A stretch of 64,000 nucleotides of DNA from Phyto melanocephala (lineage: Eukaryota > Arthropoda > Insecta > Diptera > Rhinophoridae). Shown one piece after another: positions 27,101-36,177 of this stretch. The DNA lies in NCBI GenBank assembly GCA_941918925.1, contig OW799237.1:1283201-1347200 (forward strand), in the 5' to 3' direction. The position numbers were made by a program, and so were the translations under genes. The notes beneath the pieces were generated by a model. It did no database searches and was not told the origin of the DNA. It saw nothing but the letters and a program-made list of their open reading frames with translations. Within the stretch, counting starts at the first letter, position 1; the number at the start of each line of letters is the position of its first letter.

Positions 27101-29370
27101 TTAGTACCGACAACCGGATGATGTGGTAAATAAAATAAACGTCCCTTGTTGACATCTATTTCCCCTGGTGAAAGTTCACGCATATGACCTAAAATGTGAT
27201 ACTCCGACATGAATTTAACATAGGCTTCCTTTAAAGTAGGATTCATTGAAAGTCTACGCTCCGTAGCATTAAATCTCTTAAGTGCTCCTTGAAATGTATC
27301 ACCGAATGATGGATTCTCTTCTTTAAATGGAAGTTGTACGACATACCTTCCATCCGTATGCCTACTATGTGTTTCTTGAAAATGTTGTTCGACGAGTGCT
27401 GCTTCACTGTCGCATCCTTTTTGCGCCCCTGTTTCCTCAATTTCCCAAAAAGATTGAATTGATTTATCAATATCTGCCAATGTTAAAAATGAGGACGATG
27501 ATGATTGTTGTGGGTTGGACGACATTACCGAGGTTATAACCCAGCCGAAAATTGTAGAAATAGCCATTGTGTTACCCTTTTCATCAAGTAGCTTCTCTTG
27601 GGTGAACACATCCCATACGTAGTCAGCACCCAGTAAAATGTCAATGGGATTTCGACGATTAAATGATGGATCAGCAAGATGAACCATATTTATTCTACCG
27701 TAGTCATAACGTGTGATGGTACTCCTTGGGAGTGACGAAGTTATACGACCTAAAATGTGTACCTGGACGTCCATAGAAATATTCGAAGTTCTGGATCTTA
27801 TGTGCAAATAAGTATGACCATGCGTTGATTCAGCCTTTACCGACGAAATTCCAGTAAGAGCGATTTTAGAGTGATTCCGATGTAAACCTAAACGTTTTAC
27901 GCAATCTTCCGTGATATACGACAATTCCGATGCAGTGTCAAGTAGAACACGGCATGAGATGAAGTGTCCCTTGTGGTCACGAACATCTACTAACGCTGTG
28001 GGAAGAATATGTGTAAGATTTCTCCGCATAAACGATACAGAGTTACCTTGAGACACAACCGTATTGAGCGACACTGGTCGCGAGCAATTACGTTCCGATG
28101 TGGGCCTATTACAACTGGGAAACTCCGACGACACAGCAACTTGAGCCTGATTAGCCGGAGAAACGCGAGCATAATGAATAAGTGAGTGATGATTTCCGTT
28201 ACAAGATTGGCATTTGTGTTGAGACTTACATTTATTAGCAGAGTGGCCTATACGAAGGCAATTAAAACAAAGACCTTTTTTCCTTACAATTAAACGACGT
28301 TGCTCAATATTTAACGATAGAAAATGTGAGCACTTATACGTTGGATGATCAATAGAGCCGCAATCAAAACATTTGTGTTGTATATTTGTAGACACAAGCG
28401 ATGTAGAGGGGTTTTTTCTAGAATGAGTCGATTTAACTACAGTGTTTTTACCTAATTCCAGTTCTTCACAGCATTGATCCAAGAATTTTAGAAATTGCGA
28501 TATGGTAGGTTTTACCTCTTCACGCGATTTTTCAATCCATTTACGGCGAGATTCAGGGTCAAGTTTATTTTGTAAAATGTAGATAAGCCAATGATCACGC
28601 TCGTTGCAATCAATTGCATCCAAACCCCGAATTACTTCGTTCGAGATATCAGATATCTTCCGTATACCAACCGAATTTTCCTCCCGTAAAGAAGGGAGGC
28701 CCATAAATGTTTCAATATATGACGTTACGATATGGCGAGGACGATCAAACCGCTCTTTGAGTCGACTCCATGCTGCGTTGTATGATAATTCCGAAATTTG
28801 CATGTGTTTAATTGTATTCGCTGCGTCATCCTTTAAAACTGACTTTAGATATTGAAATTTCTGAATATTAGATAGATTTGGTCTAGAATCTATTGCGCTA
28901 ACGAACAGATCTCTAAACGCTGGCCATTCCTTATAAATGCCAGTAAATGGTTCTATACGAATTTTAGGCAAGTCCTCGTTTCGAGAAGTTGATGGAGCAT
29001 CAAGTCGCTGTAACAAAGTTGAATGTTGTTCAGCAAGCCGAGAAAACATTTCTGTATGTGGTTCTGGAGTAGAAACAACTGGATTAAAAGATTTTAAAAC
29101 GCGTTTAAACCACGCCTGACATGCGATGTATTTTTCTTCGTATGTTACCGTTTCCTCTTCAGGATCTACGAAGCCTTCTTCTTCTTCATGATTGTATAAT
29201 TCGCTCGTAAGTTCTGTCAACTTTTCCCACGCAGATTCTAATCGAACAATACGCGCTTCTATTTGTTCCGCAAATAATTCCTCTGGTGGTTGACGAATAA
29301 ACGTATATGCGCGAGTAATTGCGCCCTTTTCAACTCGACGTTTTGTTTGAATTGTTTTAATCGAAGCCAT
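24175..29370 (-). CDS. gag-pol: BEL/Pao Gag-Pol polyprotein (1731 aa)
   Basis: A single frame encoding every retrotransposition activity. The N-terminal ~330 residues form the Gag-like part (DUF1759-type). Three zinc knuckles follow: C334/C337/H342/C347, C368/C371/H376/C381, and C387/C390/H395/H399. The aspartic protease (A17 family) has DTAS at 478-481. The reverse transcriptase has FYVDDVLTG, with YVDD at 881-884. RNase H shows FSDAS (D1053), E1097 and D1127. Integrase has a zinc-binding region ending CLKC (1401-1404) and a DDE triad consistent with D1436 (CDYAGP), D1502 (SDNGKNF) and E1556 (WESG). A DUF5641-type domain closes the protein (about 1635-1731). The start is the first ATG of the frame, in a good fly context (AATCAACATGG). 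No stop or frameshift is present, and length and order are usual for BEL/Pao. The protein should act in cytoplasmic virus-like particles and, for integrase, at chromosomal DNA. Confidence 0.97.
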   Translation of the reverse strand: MASIKTIQTKRRVEKGAITRAYTFIRQPPEELFAEQIEARIVRLESAWEKLTELTSELYNHEEEEGFVDPEEETVTYEEKYIACQAWFKRVLKSFNPVVSTPEPHTEMFSRLAEQHSTLLQRLDAPSTSRNEDLPKIRIEPFTGIYKEWPAFRDLFVSAIDSRPNLSNIQKFQYLKSVLKDDAANTIKHMQISELSYNAAWSRLKERFDRPRHIVTSYIETFMGLPSLREENSVGIRKISDISNEVIRGLDAIDCNERDHWLIYILQNKLDPESRRKWIEKSREEVKPTISQFLKFLDQCCEELELGKNTVVKSTHSRKNPSTSLVSTNIQHKCFDCGSIDHPTYKCSHFLSLNIEQRRLIVRKKGLCFNCLRIGHSANKCKSQHKCQSCNGNHHSLIHYARVSPANQAQVAVSSEFPSCNRPTSERNCSRPVSLNTVVSQGNSVSFMRRNLTHILPTALVDVRDHKGHFISCRVLLDTASELSYITEDCVKRLGLHRNHSKIALTGISSVKAESTHGHTYLHIRSRTSNISMDVQVHILGRITSSLPRSTITRYDYGRINMVHLADPSFNRRNPIDILLGADYVWDVFTQEKLLDEKGNTMAISTIFGWVITSVMSSNPQQSSSSSFLTLADIDKSIQSFWEIEETGAQKGCDSEAALVEQHFQETHSRHTDGRYVVQLPFKEENPSFGDTFQGALKRFNATERRLSMNPTLKEAYVKFMSEYHILGHMRELSPGEIDVNKGRLFYLPHHPVVGTKLRVVFDGSFQDADNVSLNDKLQVGPSIQRNLFAVCFRFRLHKVVFSADIIKMFRQIWVSEDHRDFQRILWRENPTDVLKHFQLCTVTYGTASAPYLSVRVLEQLARDYKESHPKASKILLEDFYVDDVLTGASSAQELMLRQAELIDLLSQAGLELSKWMSNCADIALSKDEEHDFLKRNVDNAAKVLGIYWNAYEDCIQYRVNLGDATNASKRKVISDVSRIFDPLGLVSPVVIKFKILFQQLWLLNLQWDEPLPGSLAKQWLSYRDDLQNLSKLRLPRYVPNAESNIQLHGFSDASTKAYSAVIYCRFKDENGYFCVNLVASKTRVAPLKQISLPRLELCGALLLARLMKSIISSLPHQQIEIYAWCDSTVVLSWLSMQPTKLKTFVGNRTSEILETLPRNVWRHVSGKQNPADCASRGIMADQLLELDLWWSGPSFLKIQQEFNSFGNIQPSFDNINVKAEVKTNAEKVSYLTTTSRPDGRNIHAMESALANVSHWYKLIRIAGYVKRFINLYVHGIKIPAQKLTYKEIQEGKIIILKMAQECFFTGKKDICRDSGLSQLSPFIDDNGLIRVGGRISNSELSTNVQHPIVLPKHHKITSLILHEEHVKNLHPGISALFVIVRQRYWVIGARNLIRKLTHNCLKCFRQAQHVTQQRMADLPKVRVRQAFPFENTGCDYAGPFTLKIHRGRIRQTSKGYICLFVCMVTSAIHLELATDLSTECFLAALRRFMARRGKCSSIYSDNGKNFVGAKRKLNDMYQQLQSEDHNNTITAALAKEDIKWNFIPPYSPHWGGIWESGVRSVKLHLRRVIGSTILTFEQMHTLLTQIEAVINSRPLGSAPDTDIGYLSPSHFLIGRPTTMVPEGNLSEVKINRLDYWQHIQCMYQGFWRRWRKEYLTSLQQRPKWQNPNPNITIGDIVLVKEDNSPPAMWISARVTETFPGSDGLVRAVLLRTSHGMMTRPIVKIVKLPIC

Positions 29371-30375
29371 GTTGATTTAAATAATAAATAATTAAAATTT
29401 CTACTTACAGCTTTAAATCACAAAGTAATATATTGTATTGTTTTGTTGCCTGTAGTTTGTTGCCTGCCGCTTTGTGTATGTTCCAATTTGTATTAAATTG
29501 TCTCTATCAACCGACGAATTGTTTATTGTTATGCACACACAAGAATTATATTTATGTATTAGTTTGAGTCGCATACGCACCACGACAACAAATCTCTTGT
29601 TTCTCTTAAATTTGTCTCTTATATTTTGCAAAAACCGCACACGCACACTAATATGTTTTTTCTTAAGAATTATTTTATAAGCGCACACGCACAGCAACAA
29701 TTTAACTTTTCTATGTACTTTATTTTCTGTTATTTTCTTGTGTTTTTTCGATGCAGGTGTTCATGTAGTCGACACCGGCGCCGACATTCTTAGACGATTG
29801 TTGTTGTTAGTTTTTATTCTCGTTTAACTATGTATGCATGTAACTACACGCATGCACATACAACAACTTTCAACGTATTTTTTCAAAACAACGATTTGCA
29901 CACAAGCTTTGACTTGCTCTTATTCTCTTTTTGTTTATGATTTGAATTTGTTTCTTTGTTTGTGTATTATACACCCCAATTTTTATTTTTGACGAATTTG
30001 TTTCTGTTTTTTATATGAGCTTATGTACATATGTATGCATATGTGAAACCTTTTGTTTCCACACTTTTTATGTCCAGAGGACCACAGTTTTAATTACACG
30101 ATTTGTTATGTATAAGAAACCTTTTGTTTCAACCCACTTTATGTCCATTGGACCACTATTTTAATTAAACGATTTGATATGTATAAGAAACCTTTTGTTT
30201 CAACCCACTTTATGTCCATTGGACCACTATTTTAATTAAACGATTTGTTTTTTTTTATAAGTATCACAAACCCGCGACGATATGTTTGTGGATACCACCG
30301 AAATTGTGTCCAAAGAATTACTTTCCGTTTAAAGTAATACTTTTACCGAAAATGTTAACACTTCACTTTGTCCAA
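29371..30375 (-). other. BEL/Pao 5' leader
   Basis: About 1 kb between the primer binding site and the gag-pol start. It has no long frame in the sense direction that I would call a gene. It is T-rich on the plus strand with CACACGCAC-type repeats near 29570-29695. It contains the three-copy 71-bp tandem repeat at 30045-30247. A leader of this length plausibly holds packaging signals, but none can be identified from sequence alone. Confidence 0.7.
30045..30247 (-). repeat. 71-bp tandem repeat, about 2.9 copies, in the BEL/Pao leader
   Basis: Units start at gaaacc on the plus strand at 30045, 30116 and 30187, an exact 71-bp period. Units 2 and 3 are almost identical across gaaaccttttgtttcaaccc to cgatttg. 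Unit 1 is more diverged (tccacac for caaccca, agagg for cattgg). The last unit ends near cgatttg at 30247. Confidence 0.95.
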
Positions 30376-30394
30376 GATCCGGTTCGAAGGACCA
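30376..30394 (-). promoter_or_regulatory. Primer binding site, matches tRNA-Tyr 3' end
   Basis: Four bases inside the 5' LTR the transcribed strand reads TGGTCCTTCGAACCGGATC. Its complement ends CTTCGAAGG-ACCA style (TTCGAAGGACCA). Insect tRNA-Tyr ends in CCGGCTCGAAGGACCA, so only one base differs over the last 16. tRNA-Tyr as the priming tRNA is inferred from remembered tRNA sequence. Confidence 0.7.
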
Positions 30395-30398
30395 ACTT

Positions 30399-30710
30399 TG
30401 TTGGTGAACTGATCTAGCTGGCCCGGATGCCAACTAATCCTAACGACTGCCTGGAGATTAATCTCCCAGACCCGAAATAATCACACGTACAACAATTATA
30501 TGATTATTAATTTGTATTTATTTATTTATATTCATTTGTGTTTGTATGTATAAATAATGATAGTAAGTGGACTGTATGTGTTTATGAGCGACACTTGTTG
30601 ACAACTAAAACTTGTGTGTGTAGAGAAATGTATGTGAAGTAAAGTTACATGAGTGATTTAGTTAGGTTGTATTTAAGGGAAGTTTGATACAAGGGAATGG
30701 TTCCTCAACA
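30399..30710 (-). repeat. BEL/Pao 5' LTR
   Basis: 312 bp, identical by eye to 23838-24149 and bounded by TG...CA. It should contain the promoter for minus-strand transcription. No TATA box can be assigned with confidence because the whole LTR is AT-rich. Confidence 0.95.
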
Positions 30711-30715
30711 TAATC

Positions 30716-31111
30716 TTTAAGAATAAACAAATAATAATAAAAAAAATGTGGCACAATTACATAGAAACACAAATTTTCTATACCAGAGGATAAACAGCTT
30801 AATGTTTGAGATTAAAAAAATTAAAAAGCGAAAAATTTACTAAATTTATTAAACTTAAGTTTTCTAAGAACTAGAGAAACCCGTACCTCTTTGCTGACCC
30901 CCCTCACAGTTTTGGCCTTGCATCCATAGGGAGAAAGATTTTGCAAACATTTGTTTGGTGTCCAATAATATTTATAAATGATATTTCTTCGTCTCTAATC
31001 ATCTTTTGGTTGTAATAAGGATATTGCTTACATCGTATGAAACAAGTAGAGATTAAATTTTTCCAGAAATAACATTGAATGTTTTTTTTTTGTTATTTGT
31101 AGTACCACCAC
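30716..31111. other. AT-rich spacer
   Basis: Between the BEL/Pao element and a small TIR element. No gene is visible. Confidence 0.5.
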
Positions 31112-31369
31112 CGACCCCTGTGCGCAAAATCATCGTATGTTACAAAAACAAAATTTCACAGGAGAGCGTTTTTATTACTTTTGAATTAATCAAAACGTAA
31201 ATAACACTGCTACATACATTAAATGTAGACAGTGTTATCTCCATAACTAAAGCAGTTATCGCTTTAATATCTTAGCAGCAGATGGACTAATGAATGTTGA
31301 ACCAATTTGCATAAAAAAAGTCGATTTCTAAAAAAACGTATTATTCGATAATTTTCCGCACACGAGTCG
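31112..31369 (+). mobile_element. 258-bp MITE with 32-bp imperfect TIRs (copy 1)
   Basis: The left end cgacccctgtgcgcaaaatc (31112 on) and right end (31338-31369, finishing ttccgcacacgagtcg) are inverted repeats matching at 25 of 32 positions. The interior is found again in opposite orientation at 33470-33684. There is no coding capacity. A target duplication is not clear, so the superfamily is unassigned. Confidence 0.75.
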
Positions 31370-31460
31370 ATATCCGCTTCTCTGAGATAAGAAAAAAATT
31401 TTAGCGAAAGATTTTTGATTAAATGATTAAAAATGCATTCTGAATTTAAATTGAATATCA

Positions 31461-31890
31461 AGTGCAAAAAGCTAGAAATTATAACTTTTTTTAATGGGCG
31501 TGGCACTGCCCACTTTTCTAGTCACGAAATTCTATAATCATGAGAGCTCAATATGTGTGCGAAGTTTCAGAAAAATCAGTCCAGTGCAAGTACCTCAAAA
31601 TTATAACTTTTTTTTATGGACGTGGCCCTGCCCATTTTTTTAGTCAGGAAATTATATAGTAATGTCAGGTCAATATGTGTGCAAAGTTTCAGAAAAATCA
31701 GTCAAGTGCAAATAGCTAAAAATGATAACTAATTTTGTATGGGCGTTTTCCCGCCTACTTTTTTCCACCCATAAACACTCCCTGGAATGTGTGCAATAAC
31801 TTGTCAAAGTTTGAGTCCGATCGGTTTTACAGTTTCAGAGTCTATAGCTAACACACACACACACAGAGTTCCACTTTTATATTATAGATT
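31461..31890 (+). repeat. 122-bp tandem repeat and (CA)n-ended interspersed repeat
   Basis: Units beginning agtgcaa occur at 31461, 31583 and 31705, an exact 122-bp spacing. Each contains gggcgtggcactgcccac or a variant, then atgtgtgcgaagtttcagaaa. The third unit diverges into agtttgagtccgatcggttttac, a short (AC)n run (about 31850-31865) and ttccacttttatattatagat. Such a tail is common in fly interspersed repeats. Diverged relatives of the unit occur on the minus strand at 60570-61005. Confidence 0.8.
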
Positions 31891-31899
31891 CCTAAGAAG

Positions 31900-33469
31900 T
31901 CAACTAGCAGATTTCATTAATATAAATGACTTGTAAATTTAATGAAAGTTTCTATAAAATTAAATTTTATGTAAAAGCTTCTATGAAAAAAAAATAATTA
32001 AAAGAATTGGTAGAGATGATTTTAAAATTCTTTTAAATTCTAAAATCTTGAATAATGCTACAAAAAGAAATTTTCTGAAAATTTCTTTAAATAAATATTT
32101 TTAAGAAAATTTTTTACATAGAATTTATTTTTAAGTAAAAAATCTAAGAATCAGCCCTAATTTAATGTCTAAACTCATAAATACTTTAATCAATACAGCA
32201 AAATTAAATTAGTCTACCTACCGACACACAAAAAGGTTTTAATAACTAAATTTTAAAAATTGCGCCAAGCAATTTGCCACTAATTGTTTGTTATACACCA
32301 TTAGTTTGAACAACGACAAAAAACAAAAGGAAAAAGTTTGTGTAATCCTACTTGTTTCTATTTAATGACATACTTTGCCAATTCAGGGTAATTGTAAATT
32401 TGAGTTTTATAGAGTACGAATACACTTTGCTACTCTTGAGCAAATTATGTTATTAATTTTTACTGGAAAATTACTGTTCACATGTATAGGCAATCACCTT
32501 AAAAAGTTTTCAAAGGAAAAAAACACACCAAATAGCCAAATAGTTAATTTGTGTGGCAAACAACATATTAATGTTGTAAAAAAAAAAAACAAAGAGAATA
32601 AAGGGCGCAAGTGGTTTTTATGTTAAATGTACGTGCTCTTTAAACCTTCTGTTACTAAATTTATAAACAACACATTTTTTTTTCATAGATTTTTATATTT
32701 CCAAATTTGTTCTACTCTATTTTTTTTTAATAATTTTAAACAATTTCCAAGTATTTAAAAATGGGAAGAGACTTGAATACATGAAAAATATTGTTCAAAA
32801 CAATTTCTGAATTTGAGAAAATTTAAAAAAGTCACGTTTTTTTCTTTGACGATATACATACATTTACAGACATATTTAGTTTTGTTGTATTTAAAACACA
32901 ATAATATTTTAGAAAAAATAGAACAAATATTATGAAGCGGTTCAGTGTTATTTTTTTTTTTTTTTGAAAATCATACAATTTATGGCGTCTTCCAATTTAT
33001 TTTGAACCGAAGAGATAAACCCATGTTTGTTATAAACATAAATAAATAACAAATTTATAGTTTATCTTGTGAAAAAATCAAAAATCTTACATTAAATGTT
33101 TAAATGTATTTAATGTTTAACATAAAAAAAAAATACATGCATGTACATAACAAGTCTAAATATATTTTACAATTAATTGAGCGGTGCTAAAGGTCGAAAT
33201 ATGACAAGCAGTACAAATTTCCTTTTCTCGACACAGTAACCCGCAAGCGAATGTATGTATGTCTGAAAGTTTTAATCAGAACGATTTTGAAATACTAGTA
33301 ATTTTTATTAATTAAAGAATTTTATACAATTTTTATAAATAGGATTTTAATACAATGGAATTTTTCGCTTAAAGAAAAATCATTGAAAATTCTTTACCCG
33401 AGCAGCTAGTAAATACAGGAGGGATAAAAGTCACCTTGGAACTTTAAAATTAAATTTTATTTTTTATAT
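31900..33469. other. AT-rich DNA without a recognisable gene
   Basis: No supported gene. One 83-codon frame (32375-32626) ends in a lysine/asparagine-rich low-complexity tail and resembles nothing known. Confidence 0.5.
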
Positions 33470-33684
33470 CGACCCCTGTGCGCGAAATGATCGTATGTTA
33501 CGTTTTTTTAGAAATCGACTTTTTTATGCAAGTTGGTTATACATCCATCCATCTGCTGATAAAATATTATAGCGATAACTGCTTTAGTTATGGAGATAAC
33601 ACTGTTTACATTTTATCATATGTGGCAGTATTATTTACGTTTTTATTTATTTAAAAGTAATAAAAATGCGTTTCTGTAAAATTT
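33470..33684 (-). mobile_element. MITE copy 2, inverted and truncated
   Basis: It begins with the same terminal repeat (cgacccctgtgcgcgaaatg). It then continues as the reverse complement of the copy 1 interior, including gataactgctttagttatgg and a match through aaaagtaataaaaatgcg. Homology stops near 33684, so the second terminal repeat is missing. Confidence 0.75.
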
Positions 33685-33868
33685 AATGGAGAGATTCACA
33701 ATTAACTAATGACCCGAAGTAATGGGATGCTATTATTAAATTAAATCAGCTATAAATTATTTTTAAAAAATATCGTTGACATTTAAACAACAGGCTTTTT
33801 CTCTCTAAAGCAATGATTCATTGCTTAGTTCACGGTTAAGAGATTTGCCTCGAACCGTTAGACAACAC

Positions 33869-34033
33869 TTACTGCCTGTTCAACGATGTCGAAAGAAAAC
33901 CCAAGCGAAATTTCATTCGTACAAATATATTGAAAACAACAACAAAAACTAAAAATTTGTTTTTGTTTTCAACGTATTTGTATGAATGAAACTTCGCTTG
34001 GGTTTTCTTTCGACATCGTTGAACAGGCAGTTA
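33869..34033. mobile_element. Tourist-like foldback MITE with TTA target duplication
   Basis: Element 33872-34030 (159 bp), flanked by TTA at 33869-33871 and 34031-34033. Including the adjacent base on each side, the arms are 67 bp long (33871-33937 and 33965-34031). They pair with about four differences and leave a 27-nt loop. The ends read CTGCCTGTTCAACGATGTCG. A 3-bp TTA duplication fits PIF/Harbinger-type (Tourist) MITEs. The 66-codon minus-strand frame across it is an artefact of the hairpin. Confidence 0.85.
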
Positions 34034-34489
34034 ATTCGCACTGCAGAAAATATTGAACGTGTAGAGCAAAGTGTTAACGAAAAACCAGAAACATCTACCA
34101 GAAGGTGTTCTGGAATGTTTCGTTCCTCTTCGTTTACTATGATTTTCATATAAGGTTTAAGAATTAAAACCCTTAGATCATCGGCAACGTCTAAATATTA
34201 TAGTTAAGTTTCAACTGTTGGCCTAAAATTAAATCAACTTCATTAAAAATACGATTGAAGGTTGTTGTTTTTATTAAAATTTTGCCTTTATCTTCCCAGT
34301 ACTATTAAATAACATTGTATCTTGTTGTACTGTATTTTTCCTTATAAATAAAAAAATAAATTTATGTTAGTAAACAGAATTGTAGGTTTTGAAATTCTGA
34401 AAATCCAAGAGCCAATCAACGGTAATTGCACCCCATATGGTGTGACATTACATTTTAAAATATAATTTAGCCTTACTTCTTCAAAAATT
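34034..34489. other. AT-rich DNA without a recognisable gene
   Basis: No supported feature between the foldback MITE and the mariner fossil. Confidence 0.45.
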
Positions 34490-34800
34490 AAACCGGAAGG
34501 GTTGTATATGCATAAGACGTTCTGCTCTTAAAAACAGATATGAGATACAATGGCACTTTTAAGGTAAATTTTTAAAAAGCGATTAACTTTCAGATATTAG
34601 GAAATTAATTGGCCAGCACGTTTGTCAGATTTATCCGAACCCGATTATTTTCTTGAAGGTTATTTGAAGAGACAATCCTTAAACCCGAAGTCAACATTGT
34701 TGCAAAAATTCAAGAGCTACAGCAAAAAAATTTTGAAAGATGTTATATAAAATATTCTAAAATGAGCCCGTAATTGAGCAGTTGAAAATGGTTGACTATT
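34490..34800 (+). pseudogene. Fossil of a mariner-type transposase, C-terminal part
   Basis: One plus-strand frame reads INWPARLSDLSEPDYF and then LEGYLKRQSLN, followed by a lysine-rich tail ending KKILKDVI. This matches the mariner pattern WPARSPDLSP.DYFLWGYLK with the third catalytic Asp (in PDYF) still present. Upstream blocks are too decayed to read and no terminal repeats were found. The frame ends just before the inverted repeat at 34851. Confidence 0.7.
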
Positions 34801-34850
34801 TTAAAATCCAAAAATAAAAAGTAAAAAAATATAAATTGAATTTTTATTTT

Positions 34851-35094
34851 GTGAGTTAAATAGATGATATTTACAACCAACATGTAACCACCGATCAGAG
34901 AGTGCTGATGATGAAATCGTAGCTGGTTTCGAAAATGCATTCCACTCGGCTAGTGTCGGTAAAAATATAATTTTTCAAGATTTATTCTTTCATTTATCAC
35001 AATTAAAAAAAAAATTCTTTGTAAAAACAAAGAATATTAATATGAACTCAAGCCTGATTAAAAATTTAAAAAAAAAAAAAATTTAAATAATAGT
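34851..35094 (+). repeat. Left arm of a ~230-bp inverted repeat carrying a hammerhead-like motif
   Basis: Matches 37441-37661 in reverse complement over nearly its full length, with a poly(A) expansion (about 35070-35081) in this copy. Borders: homology starts at gtgagtt (34851) and ends at atttaaataatagt (35094). It holds the 71-nt hammerhead-like motif at 34890-34960, then tttattctttcatttatcac and gaactcaagcctgatt. There is no coding capacity. Possible identities are a terminal repeat of a Penelope-like element, two insertions of a short non-autonomous element, or terminal repeats of a DNA transposon. Confidence 0.8.
34890..34960 (+). ncRNA. Hammerhead ribozyme-like motif (type I), copy 1
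   Basis: All core elements occur in the order of a type I hammerhead. The outer stem I is ACCGA (34890-34894) with TCGGT (34956-34960). An internal loop follows, then the inner stem I, GAGTG (34900-34904) with CACTC (34943-34947). The core is CTGATGA (34905-34911). Stem II is GAAATC/GGTTTC with loop GTAGCT. GAAA sits at 34931-34934. A very short stem III (AA/TT around TGCA) leads to the TC before the predicted cut after C34942. One extra T lies between CTGATGA and stem II, which departs from the canonical core. A minimal stem III is typical of hammerheads in Penelope-like retroelements. Activity is inferred, not shown. Confidence 0.65.
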
Positions 35095-36177
35095 AAAAAA
35101 ATATATTTATAAACGAAAACGTTATCAAATTTCTAAATCCCATTTTGACTGGTTCACTCACTCAGTGCAAAAAATTTTTAATAATATTAATATTTAATAA
35201 TATTAGATAGATTCTGCAAGCAGTGACTGCTATATGTAGGGTATCCTAGTTTTGTATATATGCATTGAATAGAAACACACTGATGTACTTACATACATAA
35301 AAATTTTCTTTATCTTGTGTTTTTATTGTATTTATTTTTTCAATTTTTTTTTTCTTTTTCTCTATACGTATGTAGGTAATTTTTATGATAAGATTGCATT
35401 TGTCGTTTACTTTTTTTATTAGTCTAAAATAACTGCATTAAACATAGAAAATTGTTTCTTCTTTCATTAGAGAGAAGAAAAACTAAAACGGATTTAATAG
35501 TAACATCATGTCATAAGCAAACATTTGAACAATTTATTTAAGTCTGTTTTTACACAATTTTTTATATTTTTATTTTTTTTGTCAAATAGCAATTGTAATT
35601 CATCATAATGTCATTATAGAAATAAAGACATACTGACAGACAGAAGAGGACAGACAGATTTTTGAACAGTTTTTTTCTTTTTTGTAAAAATAAACAAGTT
35701 TATTATTATCTTTTAAATACTCGCAAGATAAAAATACTTAAGAAATTTTGTAGTTTTGTTAAAAAAAAACGGTGGTTTAGCTGCAACATGTTTTCCTTTT
35801 AATTTTATAAATACTTAATGATTTCTAACGAATTTCATTAAAAAATCAACCAGTTGAGTTAAAAATATAGACACATAAAAAATGATGTGCGCATATAAAT
35901 AAAATCATAATTATCGAAATTTAAATCACAATTGATTTTATTTAAAATTAAGACATTAAAATTGGGTTAGAAAAAGCTAATATCAATTTAGTTAATTAAT
36001 TTAGTAAACATCACTTTGTTCACGTTATCAGTTAATGAATATATTAAATTGAATATTCAAAATTTAAATTCATAGTATAAATGTTCGGCTTTATTTAAGT
36101 CTAAGACCAGTTTTTCGATTAAATTATCTTAATTTAACTAAAGTAGATAGACAAGAATATTAATAGAGTAACAATGT
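35095..36177. other. AT-rich DNA between the inverted arms
   Basis: No coding region is seen. It contains an AT palindromic stretch near 35175-35210 (taataatattaatattt) and several homopolymer runs. Confidence 0.5.

Larger units (their letters stand above)
23833..30715 (-). mobile_element. Complete BEL/Pao LTR retrotransposon with TAATC target duplication
   Basis: The element (23838-30710, about 6.87 kb) is flanked by the direct 5-bp repeat TAATC at 23833-23837 and 30711-30715. Its two 312-bp LTRs are bounded by TG...CA and look identical base for base. Transcription runs right to left. The order is 5' LTR (30399-30710), primer binding site, ~1-kb leader with a 71-bp tandem repeat, one uninterrupted gag-pol frame (29370-24175), a short GC-rich tract and the 3' LTR (23838-24149). 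Identical LTRs plus an unbroken 1731-codon frame indicate a very recent insertion that may still be competent. No envelope frame is present. Confidence 0.97.

Noticed and set aside
24170..28855. Numerous plus-strand and alternative-frame frames across the BEL/Pao region
   Set aside because: They are shadows of the 1731-codon gag-pol frame.
30376..30394. GGTTCGAAGG as part of a tRNA gene
   Set aside because: It sits four bases from the LTR and ends in ACCA, which marks it as the complement of a primer binding site. No cloverleaf can be built around it.
33949..34149. 66-codon minus-strand frame
   Set aside because: It runs through one arm of the foldback MITE and has no protein similarity.
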